DNA of 64,000 nt from Cephalotus follicularis (taxonomy: Eukaryota > Streptophyta > Magnoliopsida > Oxalidales > Cephalotaceae), in assembly GCA_001972305.1 (NCBI GenBank), contig BDDD01000913.1, forward strand, positions 124,001 through 188,000, read 5' to 3'. A program made the position numbers and the translations under genes. Below the pieces are notes generated by a model. The model had not been told where the DNA came from and did no database searches. It worked only from the letters and a program-made list of their open reading frames with translations. Shown in pieces: positions 11,701 to 23,800 of this stretch. The first letter of the stretch is position 1, and each line of letters begins with the position of its first letter.

Positions 11701-13674
11701 TGTCACACCCCGTTTTCCAACTTAGACAACATATAAAGTGGTAAGACAATCAACATAAAAATAATCCAGGTCATGTGAAAATACCAATAATTTAAAACCT
11801 TCAATAGCGGAAGCAGTAACTTAAATGAGCCGAATACAAAAACACATCACGCATCCCATACTACGTGATGCCCGATAATCCAGACATAACTGTTGATCGC
11901 CCAAAATGGAGCGTGAAATAATAGTACAATACAAGATAACAATATCCAAATAACATTATCAATGTTCAATAACCCGAATACATAAACAAGAGAAATAACA
12001 AGTCTTCTCTTTAAATTTCCGTGCATGCTCCATGTCGAGACCACTCCATCAATCTGTTACAGTAGGGGTTAGCCTTTGTCCTCACTCGGCTAAGTGAAAA
12101 AGCCCATAAATACAGTTCGAGTCATAAGATAAAGAGTATCATAAATGGATCCATAATGATGAGCCATGACATGTAATTTTCATAGTAAAAATACCTCCGT
12201 GTGTACATATAAAATATATGCATGCTCACAGTACAATTATAACTCATAAGTTATATCAACACAGGCAGTAAATATGTTCCCAAAAAGGAACCAGACAAAC
12301 CAGTCGTCATGACCGTCGCCACCTCCTGGCCCCAACGTCACGCACTCTTACTCCATCCCAAACGGTTGTGGAGCAAGTCCTCAATAAGTTGTTTAGCACA
12401 AACATCAAATTGAAATCAAACAGGTGATTCCCAAGTGGCTAAAATGGCCATCTGAAATAAACATCACAGTTCAACGTATTTCCCAGAAAAGGCGTCGATG
12501 TCAATCAAAAGACATCGATGTCTTTTACACATTCACATGAAGGCATCGACGTCTTTACATGGACGTCGATATCTTTACAACCCAGAACGTGTTTTCCACG
12601 ATTTTAACACACCAAGCCATTTAACAAATCCATCCTTTACACAACAGATTCACGTATTCATGTAAACATACATGCATGATCAACTCAGTGTATCATAGTA
12701 ACATTACAACAAGTACAGAATCTCAATATTACAACAAGTCCAGAATCTCAATCCAATCACTAACATGCAATTCCCCATGCTATTCATTAACTTAGAACTC
12801 AAAATGCATATATAAATTCCATCACTTTCCCCTACCTTAATGTTCCAAGTTAGGAACCAGAAAGTCCACCTCTTTAAGTATCCAAACAGGTCACAGCAGC
12901 CTCTCTAGGTCCGTCCCGTAGCTGCACCGGTGGTTCCAAGGTCCAGCTCCAAGCTCCAAGTTCAACAATGGCACACACACACTGTTTCTCTTTCCCTTTC
13001 TTTCTTCTGGTGTTATAAAAATGAGAGAGAGAAGTGGGGAGGGATATTCTTATGCAGATGGCTCCCCCAAACACCCTTCTGCTGGCACTCAACAAGTCAC
13101 CCCCGAGATCTCTCCCACTTTCCTTCTTTCTGCATTTCTTTTTGTTTTCTATTCTTCCTTTTGCAGATTACATGTTAGGATGGTATAATTCCTTGCATGT
13201 TCCATGTGTGGGAAGGTTTCGGAACATGCCAGGCAACTCCCATTGTGATTAACAAGTCACCATGCACTCGAAAAAGCGTCTGGTAAAGCCTTATAAAAAT
13301 CCCCCTTGCATGTTACTCTGACGACGAAGAACGTGATGGCCATTCTTACAAAGGCGTCGACGTCTTTCCTTGGACGTCGATGTCTTTTGCATTTTGTAAG
13401 AAGGTGTCGATGCCTTCTTCCGTTGTCGACGTGCATGTCCCTTCAAACACGTGTGCCATGGCTCCCAAAGGCGTAGACGTCTTTACAAAAGACGTCGATG
13501 TCTTTATGCCAAAATAGTGCCGTTTCAAGCTTTTAACACACATTCCATTTCTAAAGCCATAAGTAGGGTTTACAAGCATCCTTTGAGTTCAAAAACCCAA
13601 CATTCTCATTAAATCAAGTTTAATGATACATCATAATTTGAATTATTACATCATGAAAAATACCGGGCGTTACA
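11701..13674 (-). repeat. G1 5' LTR (LTR-A), complete, 1974 bp
   Basis: It runs from TGTCACACCCC to GGGCGTTACA on the plus strand and is bordered by the primer-binding site on the left. It has a GGGGTTAGCC box at ~12065 and TCGA-centred motif clusters at 12486-12580 and 13350-13510. LTR-B sequence resumes at once at 13675. Confidence 0.9.
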
Positions 13675-15679
13675 GTGACCGAGTCACCCAGAGCATCGAG
13701 CATATAACCGCTCGGAATCACATCACAATCATGAATACGTTAACAGAAGACAACCGGGATACAAATCCCAACCAAGATCACATATCACAAGAAACCGGGC
13801 ACATATGAAAACAACATGAATCTCAAATAAAGAATTGCTCAACGGCATCAACAGCAGAGCTCAAATATAAGAATGCGGAGACCAATCAAACTCAACAAAT
13901 CCGGCCCTCAATAGCCATTTCATAATAGAACCACAAAAGAGCACATAGCTAACAACACAACTCCAGCATGACAATACAAAGCTAGAATGAATATAGCAAT
14001 AGCAATAGAACAAAATAGATCTTCGTTGAAGTCCAACAGATATAACAACAAAAATAGAAATAATATATGTCCGCAGGAGCCAATGCGGATACGATGTCAC
14101 GAGGTGAAATGAATATATGATCACAAGGTCTCATATCAAGTAGAAGTTCAAACGAGAATACTCAAAGGAATCCAGAATAACAAACGTATCATATCAATAT
14201 GAACATTCAATCGGAATATCAATAGAGGGCTCAACGCAAGCGATTAAGGAATCGATTTCAATAAAGGGTTCAAAGCAAGTGATTATAGACTCAATTACAC
14301 AATGAACAATTAACAAGTCCTATCAGAGTTCAATCGAGAATGTAAATAAAGGATTCCAAGAAACCATTATGGAATCATATAACAAGCCACATCGTATGAT
14401 AAAATCAAGCAACGAAGGCCATTAACAAGTATGGGAATCAATTCCAAATCAAATTATCAACAAATCAAATGATAGTTACGAATCACAATAATGACACATA
14501 GCAATCATTAACGAATTTCAAAATCAAATAAAATAAAGGAAGGAGATGTTCTACTCACAAATTCAATGCCCATTTCTATAACGAACTAACCCCTCGAAGC
14601 TTTGAATCAGCTATCAGATTCCCGTCATCGCTTCAAAACTCTATCAACTGTCACACTGCATAAACACTATATATCGGTTACTTCCTACACATACGCAATT
14701 AACACTATTAGTCACCGGAGCTTTGGCCAATTTCTGGTCAACCTGCCAAAGTTCCGACGACACCCAAAGCAACCCCCTAAACTGTTGTTCAACACATTAT
14801 TGATCGAACCTCACTGTGACTCGCCAGGAAATGGGCAGCCACCTTCGGCAGTGAGTTTGACTCACTGAGTCAACTCGTTGGTCATCCAACAATTATGGTC
14901 ACTTCACAAAAAGTTGTCCATGAGGTCCGTACTACGCGTCTTCGCCCGTAACTCGCCTAGAATCGGCGGCTGTCGCCACGCCGGACCTCCGACCGATACG
15001 CCATTCCCCCGGTCTTGCCACCACTAGCCTCCACACCGTCCAGGCTACTCGTTGGTGGCCGAGACTCGCCAGGAATCGGCGTAGAACACGGCGTTCCAAG
15101 CCGACAGTGAGTCAAAAAGTCGGCTTGACTCAAACGGCAAAAATCCGGCCGATTCTGGCCAAATAATGCTTCAACAGCCGTCAAGATGGGTAGAGCTGGT
15201 CTTGTAAACCAAGACCGGCCCAAACCGCGATGGCAACGGCGGTGAACGTGCACCGATAGTGGCCATTAGGTGTGGGGAGAAAAGAAGGAAAGGAGAAGAA
15301 AGGAGGGAGAGGGAAGGCTTACCGGCGGCTGGAGGAAGACCCGTGCCTCATCTCCCGGTCCGGCGCCTCGCCCGACGTCATCTCTGGCATCTCTCCTTCT
15401 CTCGCGTTTCTCTCTCTCTTAACTCTCTCCCTCTCTATGTCACACGGGCGCATAGCGCCCGTTTCTTTCTTCTCTTAATTAGGCTGGGCGCATCTAGCGC
15501 CTTCCAGACGCGCCCGGCTACCCCTTTTTTTTTTAAATTTTTTATTATTATTTAACATTATAGTATATATATTATTATTACGAGAACAACATTAATAATA
15601 ATTACTAAAATGCCACTCACGAAATTTCCACGCTCACGTGTTTTGCAAATCAGCCTCATAAATGTGACGGGGCGTCACA
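13675..15679 (-). repeat. LTR-B, right part (G3 3' LTR)
   Basis: It continues LTR-B after G1, matching ~44547-46335 of the solo copy. It ends GGGGCGTCACA at 15679, followed by a purine-rich tract on the minus strand (GGGGGGGAGAT). Gene-like frames at 14957-15555 are GA- or CT-rich LTR sequence without homology. Confidence 0.85.
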
Positions 15680-17582
15680 ATCTCCCCCCCTTAAGAAATT
15701 TTGTCCTCAAAATTTACTCACATCATGTAGCATAGAAAACTGAGTACTGTCTACTCATTTCGTCCATACTCTCCCAAGTAGTATCTCTCTAAAAGAACTG
15801 AACTCGCATGTCATGAATCTATACTGGTACTCTCTCAACATTGATACGTGGAAGCTATCATGAATACTTAGAGTGGTTTCGAACGATCCAGTGTCGTTGA
15901 AACTGAGCCTTTTGCGGCTTCCTAACTCAATCACTCTTGTACCGTGATGCCCGTAGGAACACTTTTTCATCCAGCTGAAACTTCATGTTCACGCGACATC
16001 TGTTTACGAACTCCTCACCGATACTATCCCAACATGAGTGTATCTCGTGTTGCCAACCATACATGTTTCATGGAGGTGTCAAGTCACTAGCTTGAATCTA
16101 TGAAAGTCATGAGACAAGCCCATCTTAGAACTATTATCGCTCAAGCGCTTAACTACTGTGTTCTGATGGGATCCGGTGCATTAGTACTGATATGGTCGCT
16201 CCTCAAGGTGGTCTAGATCATAGGTGCAGAATCGATAGATGTGAACTGTTTAGGCAAGTCATTTCAGTATGACTTATATCACATCATCCTTTAGCGGTGT
16301 CCGTGACGGTCATATAATGAAGTCCATCGCGACATGCTCCCATATAACGTCAAAAACCATAAGAGCCATGCATTGAGTCAACAAGCACATTGCGAGGTCA
16401 ACGAGGCACATGAATATCATGCATGTCAAGCAACAAACACTTGGTCAGTGAATAAGGAACGAAGTCCTATGTCCATTTGATATCCCATATCCAGCTACAC
16501 GAGAAAGGTCTGATAGCTCAAACCACGACGAATGAACAACGTATGCTTGAAACACACAAACTACTACAGGGTCAGCCATCGCCTGAAAAGGCATCGGACA
16601 AAAATCTTCCGAGGAACAATGGGACTCCGTCTCATAGGTATGCAGCACAAGGTCTCAAAAGCAATCCATCAATAGCAAGGATGTCCAAAGACAAAACTGA
16701 AGAGGCGTGCGTATTGATCGATCGATGAATCAATATGGAGTCAGCCAAGCCACGCAACCAAAAATACCGTTCAAGCCCAACATACACAAAGCAAGAGGTT
16801 ATCTAAACGAACCATAAACAAGACGACGAGTAGTCAACGTCAAACATGTGGAAACATCGAGAGAATCCCATGCTAGCACCGTTAGGTGTGATATGAGAAT
16901 GAGTGCAAACTCCTGGTGTGGACAATTAAAGCTGACAATTGAAACATCGTGTACAGAATGTACAAGCTCAAGGTACCATGAATGCAGGTTGCACATACTC
17001 ATGTCATCATGCGTATAAACGCCAGCACACGCAGAAGAACATGCACATAAATACGCACACAAACCTCGTGCAAGCACCACATTAAGCGTTCACAATCGCC
17101 AAGTAAGCAGTAAAAAGTGGACACAATAACGTGTATACAAACTCTTTGTGTAGACAATAACTACATCATCGGTACAAAATGCACACGCGCGCACATCAAG
17201 ATGCATACACAATGGCCAAGCGCACACAATTGCATCGCTAGTACAAGGGCACAACAATCATAGCATACTCTTCCGCTGGAGAATATAAAGCAGCTGCAAT
17301 TGCTTAAAGTTTCACTATTGCTCCACATTAAGTTGCAATTATGTTGAACATCTCGTTATCAGAACTGCGGTATTCCTCCTCATGTTATTCTACCAGAAGT
17401 GCTCCCTCCAGCAACGACACACTTGGTACTATTAGGTTGTATTGAGGAAAAATGATTTATGGTCTTCACCAGGACTTACATTTGACGGCTTCATTAAGCG
17501 ATGGACATAACCTGTCCTCATACATCAGCGTTTCATCATTTCAAAGCGAGTAGTCAGTACGATTACAATTCTATCATCGAGC
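15680..17582 (-). pseudogene. G3 internal region, heavily decayed gypsy pol
   Basis: Right after the LTR the minus strand gives TTTTGAGGACAAAATTTC, typical of the gypsy 3' end. The frame 15970-15755 contains the SIHDSFHVSMLREY block that ends gypsy integrases (usually IHDVFHVSMLRKY). The rest up to 17582 keeps no confident domain, only scattered stops and frameshifts. Confidence 0.6.
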
Positions 17583-17650
17583 ATCGGTGGCGAGTCAACC
17601 CGCCCGGTGAAAATAGGATCACCGCGACACTGCACCACCATAATCGGCAC
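17583..17650 (-). repeat. C2 3' LTR, second piece (LTR-C)
   Basis: It matches ~26556-26622 of the complete LTR-C (GGCGAGTCAACCCGCCCGG and CACTGCACCACCA blocks). It shows that G3 ended before here and that C3 (from 17651) inserted into the same LTR. Confidence 0.8.
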
Positions 17651-17770
17651 TGTTGACGATTAAGTCTCAATCCTTGTTTTGATGATAACATATTTGCATC
17701 TAACTAAGTTAATTGATGTGCAAGGAATTACAAGTTGAATATCAAAGCAATATGCCATCTGCAGAAAAAG

Positions 17771-18560
17771 AAGTCGACTCCTTTCCAAATAGCATCGACA
17801 TCTTTTGTACAGAATGAACTGCAAAGAAAACATCTACCTCCCGGTATTGGCATCGACGTCCGTACCAAAAGAAGTCGACTACTTCCAGAAAACGTCGACG
17901 CCTTTCAAGATGACATCGACAACTTCAGTGATAACATCGACGTCTTTAGCAGTTTTCCAAAACAGAAGCTACTGTATGAAATTGCACTCAAAGACATCGA
18001 TCCTTAATCAAAAGACATCGACGTCCAAGTAAAAGACATCGAAGTCTTAATATAGAGATCGACGCCATTTTCATCATTCCCAGAAAAAGCATCGACTCCA
18101 AGGGAAGAGATCGATGCGACATTCAAGACTTGAAGACATGGAGTTTCCTAGAAAAGACATCGACGCCTTTCAAAAAGAAGTCGACGCCTTTTCAAGATTG
18201 ATTGTATGAATATGTGATGTGATGATTGTTTTTGATTATTTGTTCTGTTTTTGGCTTGATTTTTCTGTTCTACATTGAAAAACGTCGACTCCTTTTCTGG
18301 AATTTTTATGCCTTGCAAAAATAGAGTCGACTCCTTTTCTGGAAAAACTGTATCTTATGAAAATGCCGTCGACTTCTTTTGAAAAACGTCGATCCCTTTG
18401 TGTTTTTCTAAAACACGTCAACCTACTTTTCAAATGCGTCGATCCCTTTTAAAACGCACCGTTTTTACAGACAAATTTAAAGAGAGCGTCGACTCCTTTT
18501 GGAATCACGTCGACGTCTTTTCATCAGACACTCGACTTCTCCATAAAAGTCGACTTTTTG
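17771..18560. repeat. TCGA-motif array in the C3 LTR
   Basis: More than 20 short units are centred on GTCGAC, CATCGAC or GTCGAT and followed by a pyrimidine tail (GTCGACTCCTTTT, CATCGACGTCTTT, GTCGACGCCTTTC). They are spaced irregularly by ~15-50 bases. Two sub-blocks are visible: CATCGAC-rich at 17771-18195 and GTCGACTCCTTTT-rich at 18280-18560. Confidence 0.85.
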
Positions 18561-18761
18561 CTCATTTCTTACTTTCCCTCTCTTCTCTGTTTTTTCAAAA
18601 ATTTTCCAATCACTTTGTTTTTCGTCAAAAATCTTTCTAAGTTGTTCGAAAATCATCTCCTATCTCTTTTCCACTACAAACATCATTTTTCGTCTGTCCA
18701 AATCCACTGATTCGTTTCACTCTTTGTTCTTTCCCCTTGTGCACACAAACTGTTTGTCATA

Positions 18762-20350
18762 ATGCCGAGGACAAATAAAGCTACCAAAAAGAAGGCTGTC
18801 TCACCTTCTCAACCCAAGAAATCTGCTAAGAAGTAGAGATTAGAGGTTAGGGAATCATCTTCTGACTCTTCTCACTCCGATTCCTCTTCAGAATAGCCTG
18901 TTCCAATCCGAACCCTAAGTTTTGTAGAAAAACGGGTCATGGGAGGCAGAAATATCGATTATGATTTCTGTTCCTCCGAATTTTCTTTTGTTTCATGGTT
19001 AGATGACCTACATTTACTCCCTCTTGTCCAAATCTCTAACCCTTTTTATATAAAATTGGTTAAAGATTTTTACTCTAACCTAAAAATGGTTTCCGATCAA
19101 AACCAAGAATTCGCTGTTACTTCTGTTGTTAAAGGTCAGCGTATGTATCTTGATGCTATAATTCTAGCTTCAATTCTTCATATTCCACATACCGGCATTT
19201 ATGTCTTCGAACATAAAAAATGGCCGGAGGTTGAGGGTTTTCACCCTAACCAAATTCTCTCTATTTTGTATCCCAATGATCCTAACGTTCATCCAAACAT
19301 GGCTCTTACAACCAACCGTTTGTCAGTTGATCATCGGCTCCTCCACCACCTTATCGTGCATCAAATTCTACCCACCGGTGGAGGGTACGCCAAATTATCT
19401 AGGATGCAAGTGTTTATTATGTGGTGCATCCTATCAAAGATTGAGTTTTGTTTCCCTCTTTTAATTCTTAAGACTATGGTGCGAGCGTTCTCTCAGAAAA
19501 AATCAATCCCTCCTTATGGATCCCTTCTCACTCTTGTCTTCCTACACTATCACATTCCTCTTGATGGAGAGATATCCACGAAATTGAAGAAGGAGGATAC
19601 TTATAATAAGAGCACGTTGAATAGAATGGGCTGGAGGAAGGAGCAAGGAATATGGATATATCACCCTAGAGCGGATCAAGCTCCTAGGCTTGCGAGGGAG
19701 GAGCAAGAGGACAACCCCCCTTGGGAACATGATGCCCCTGCACCAGCAGCCCCTGCCCCTGCACAGACAGCCCCCTCCTCAATGGCTTTAATCACAAGGA
19801 GATTCAAGAAGTACCTTGCAAAGAAAAGATTTGGGAACAAACAATTCAAGAAGACATTCCCATCAAAATCCGAAACGAAGAAAGAAGAAATCATTTGTTT
19901 CGAATGCAACAAGCCCGGACATTACAAGAGTGAGTGTCCAAGATTGAAGAAAGCAAAAGACACTATCAAGAAGAAGAAAGCCATGCTTGCCACTTGGTCG
20001 GATAGTGATGAATCAAGTTCCGAAGAAGAAGAAGACCAAGAAATTGCACAAATAGCATTGATGGCAATCAATGATAGTGACAAAGATGAAGATGAAAATG
20101 AGGTAAGTGAACTTCTAGACCTACTCGAAAAATTTAGTTTTGAAAATGCTTCTCTTAAAAAGACCGTTAAAGCACTTAATAAAGAAAATGCTAGACTAAA
20201 ACTTGAATTAGAATGTTCATCTAAAAAGACCTTAGAAGACAAGACCATTTCTTTGGAAAAGGAAAATGAGATTTTAAAAGTTGAAATTGATGCTCTTAAA
20301 AAGACCTTTTCAAAATTTTCAAATAGTAGTGATAAACTTGATAAATTACT
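18762..20350 (+). pseudogene. C3 gag-like ORF with plant-transposon domain, CCHC and coiled coil
   Basis: An ATG at 18762 opens MPRTNKATKKK, followed by two in-frame TAG stops; from 18939 the frame is open. The first ~220 residues resemble the putative plant transposon protein domain found before gag in SIRE-like elements (SNLKMV, VKGQRMYLDAI and YAKLSRMQ blocks). A proline/alanine linker leads to a basic stretch, one CCHC knuckle (CFECNKPGHYKSEC, ~19900), an acidic serine stretch and a leucine/lysine coiled coil ending SSDKLDKLLG. The usual UBN2 capsid domain is not seen between linker and knuckle. The frame reads on into LTR-C to a stop at 20495, giving a 48-residue foreign tail. Confidence 0.75.
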
Positions 20351-20862
20351 AGGTCTGTTCAGTCTCATGCTCCTTATCATGAACCTCGCATTATGCTTTA
20401 GGATAAATCCAAATAGTAACGAGATAATCCATCCTCCACTAAACCCGGGAGCAAGCATAATACAGCAAGTCTTTGCGGTTCATCTATTGCCCTAAGAAAG
20501 TGAACATATGACTTGGAACATTTTTTAGAAGGGAGTAAGGATCTCATTCTCATAACCTCTCAGGCATGAGATCCAACCCCTCGAACGAAAGGGCACTATA
20601 TGTGTACTCGGATGACATGGTGATCACCCGATCCATTTAAGATGGTTTGGGATATACATATAGAGGGTTGCCATTGTTGATTGAATATGCACTATAAAAC
20701 ACAAAAAAGAATTCAGATTGTATAAATAGAGAGTGTAATATACACACATGCAACCATCCTGCGGCTTAAAAAGATATCTCCAGTTAAGGAGTGCATCTCA
20801 TACATACATATATATTTATGCAGAGCCACCTCGTGGCATGCATGGACACCCCTACTCTAACA
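20351..20862 (-). repeat. C2 3' LTR, third piece (LTR-C)
   Basis: It is nearly identical to 28019-28531, ends CTCTAACA, and is followed on the minus strand by the copia polypurine tract (CCAAGTGGAAGAT, 20863-20875). This fixes it as the start of the 3' LTR of C2. Confidence 0.88.
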
Positions 20863-23800
20863 ATCTTCCACTTGGCCCTCAAGCCACGAAGACCTTTAGC
20901 CTAAGCCAATGGCAATTTCGTTGTTGCTAAGTACTACTAATGCTCATGGCATTGGTCAGTGGGTCTGCCAAAATTTGCTATTGTCGCAAATCTCTATAGG
21001 ATAATGATTCCTCTCTATAAGATCTCATGAATCATATAATATTATGATACCGTTGCTTTATGTTCAGAGCGGTAATGAGACCTGGTTTTCATAGCCTGTG
21101 CAAAGGCCCCCTATCGTCATCACTCTACATAACTGGATGAACGATTGATGGAACTACATGAAGTTTCACAATGAACTTCCGCTACCAAACAGCAACTTTT
21201 CGGTATCATAGGTTATAACATACTCTTATTCATGGTTGAGTCAACAGTATCCCACTGTTGTAGACTCTTCCAACTCATACAGCACCTTCGTTCAGAACAA
21301 TCATATATCCTGATATGATGTCGTGATCATGTAGATCACAGATGAAATCAAAGTTAACAAAACTCTTATTCAATTCACTATCTTCTCCAGATGTCAAGAA
21401 GAAATCCTGAGTCACTCTGAGATCTCTTTGACAATTCCCAGTGCCTCTCATAGGAATTGAACTGATAGTCGACTAGCCAAACCCTTAGGCTAGTACGATG
21501 TCAGGCCTAGTACAAAGTATGATATTGCATGATGCAGCCTATAGCCGAAGATTAAGGTAGTCTACTCATGCAACACTTTCCTCTGACGTCTCTTTCAACA
21601 TCCTCTTGGAAAAATGAATTTCTTGGCTATTTGGCAGTAGGCCAAACGTGGAATTCAGAAGTCCATACTATATCAGCACCCTGCTGATGTACTAGCTTTG
21701 GGAAAGTTCGAACGACCTACTTGATCTACTCTTAAGATCTTTATTCTCAAAACGTAGGAAGTCTCTCCCAAATCCTTTTGGAGAAGTTCTTGGTTAATTG
21801 TACTATAACATATCTACAGCATTACCAATGTGTAGAATGTTATCTATGTATATTACCAAGAAAGTGATATCTGGGATATCCTATTTCCGGTAGACTTAAG
21901 GCATAGCATCATTTTTGATAAAATCAAAAACAGATGTTTCAGCTACGGGATGCTTGTATAAGGTCATACACAAACCTTAGGAGCTTGCACACACTCTGTG
22001 CTAATGTTCCTTCGATGTAAACCTCTCGGGTTTGGGACATTAAGATGTCATCTTCAAGATAGTCCTTTTTCAAGGTTATCTTGGCATCCTTATGCCATTT
22101 GTTATATCCATAACGAGTGGAAATTACAAGCATTATCCGAATATACTTAATCATTACGATTTAAAGGTTTGAACCTTTTCCATTAACGCTTATCTTCCTC
22201 TTGAAGATATATATGCAACCATTGGGCAACCCGCCTATGGGAGCATTAACCAAGTTCCATACTCGGTTGACATATATGGCGTCCATTTCGGATTTCATGA
22301 CTCCCAGCCATGCCTAGAATCAGTGCTCTTCACTGTTTCTTTTGTAGTTGACAGGCTCTTCATCATCGATGACTTTAGATTTATCAGTGCCTTTTGCGAG
22401 AAAACCATATTTCTCAGACGCTATTTAAATCTTGTCTGATCTCCTCTTACGAGGAGTTCCTTACTGAGATCCCTTCTTAGGTTGGGATCCTTTCCCAAAT
22501 CTTGTCTTTAGAGGGTTCCATCTCTAATTCCTCATCGTCCTGTGGGCTTTCACCAGGTAGTAACTCACTTAGTTATACCCTACTCCCACTGCTTCTTGTA
22601 AACAGGTATTCCCTCTTGGAATTTTGCAGTACGCAAAACAAATGTCATTTGTTTGCTAGAATGGTTGAAATGAAACCCTAAGCACTTCTTAGGATATCCC
22701 ACAAAACCGGCAATGATCTGCTTGCGCCTCCAACTTAGAAGGCTTTCGCCTTCTTATAAAGCTGGACAACCATTAACCCTCTTGGTTTAGGCTGGGTTTC
22801 CTCCTATTTAATATCTTGAAAGATATGGAGGGGACGAATTTCATAGGAATCCGGATTAGGATCTAGGTTGCCGCTGCAACGCATAATCCTAGAAGGAGAT
22901 AAGAAGATGAATAAAACATAATGGATTTGACATATTCCTGAATGTCATTTCCCTCCGTTTGGAAACATCATCACAGTATGGTGTTCTAGAAAGGATCCAT
23001 TGAGACAGAATTCCGTTATCTCTCAGATAACCCAAGAATTCAGCAGATAGGTATTCGCTTCCTTGATCAGAGTGTAATGCTCTAATGGGTTTACCCGTTT
23101 GCATTTCTACTTCATGTCTAAATCCCTTGATACTTTCAAAGGATTCAGATTTGTGTTTCACCCAAAACGCTTACCAAAACTGTGACGAATCACAGGTGAA
23201 GGTAATGAAGTAGTAAAAACCTTCACGTGCATTGTCTGACATTATACCACAAATGTCAGTGTGGATATATTACAATATGTCCACTACCTTCTCTGTATCC
23301 TTGGAGAAAATAAGATTTAGTCATTACACCAAAGAAACATGGTGTACACGTTGGAAGGGACTCCCTGTCTTGGATGTCCAAAAGTCCATCCTTAACCAAA
23401 CGTGTTTATCTAGTCTCGCTAGAATGACCTAATCTACAATGAAAAAGGTTATGAAGGATTTATATCATATTTCTCTCGTAGCCTTTTGTTATTAATTCCT
23501 TGCTCAATAGCTGGTGCTATTGTTTGATTAGTATTTAAGACTTAAAACTCATTATCTAATTAATCAGTGCCAACTGATACAGAACCAGAAAATAATAGCC
23601 ACTATCCATTTGTAATAAACAAAAAGCTCACGGCTTTACAAAATATACATTGGATATGCTAATCAAAGCTTAGAACAAAAGTTCTTTACAATGTTTACAA
23701 GAGTTTAGTCTATATGCAAAAGCCACATTGCTTTATACATGCATATCAAAATATCCTACAAAATTAAAGTAGATCCCCGATCTTCATGTCATACGTCCAT

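Larger units (their letters stand above)
7196..13674 (-). mobile_element. Ty3/gypsy (Tekay-like) retrotransposon G1
   Basis: This is the youngest and best-preserved element. Its minus-strand order is 5' LTR 11701-13674, primer-binding site, gag, partial protease, RT, RNase H, integrase, chromodomain-like tail, polypurine tract, and 3' LTR 7196-8036 (truncated). The two LTRs differ at only about a dozen sites over ~840 comparable bases by eye. A single deletion removed ~1.1 kb of the left LTR and ~140 bases of adjacent LTR-B, so no target duplication remains. The coding region has internal deletions, one frameshift and three stops. Confidence 0.9.
5403..17582 (-). mobile_element. Ty3/gypsy element G3 (LTR-B family), truncated, hosts G1
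   Basis: This is a minus-strand gypsy element inserted in the C2 LTR. It retains one LTR-B (5403-7195 and 13675-15679, interrupted by G1), a polypurine tract and a decayed internal region (15680-17582). The other LTR is gone: LTR-C sequence resumes at ~17583, so the right part was lost by deletion and no target duplication can be seen. Confidence 0.75.
17651..20350 (+). mobile_element. SIRE-like copia element C3, 5' fragment
   Basis: The start TGTTGACGATTAAGTCTCAA and the following TTGTTTTGATGATAAC are typical of SIRE/Maximus-type LTRs. The LTR (from 17651 to roughly 18720; end not fixed) is followed by a gag-like ORF. The element is cut at ~20350 against LTR-C sequence; pol and the 3' LTR are missing. 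The inner copy of LTR-C also lost ~1.4 kb here, so one deletion took both. Confidence 0.75.

Noticed and set aside
14957-15555. Arg/Gly/Ser-rich frames
   Set aside because: They come from GA- and CT-rich LTR-B sequence; the equivalent LTR-B region at 45931-46224 gives different frames.
19922-20458. 178-codon minus-strand frame opposite C3 gag
   Set aside because: It is the antisense shadow of the lysine/glutamate coiled coil, rich in Ser/Leu/Phe, with no homology.
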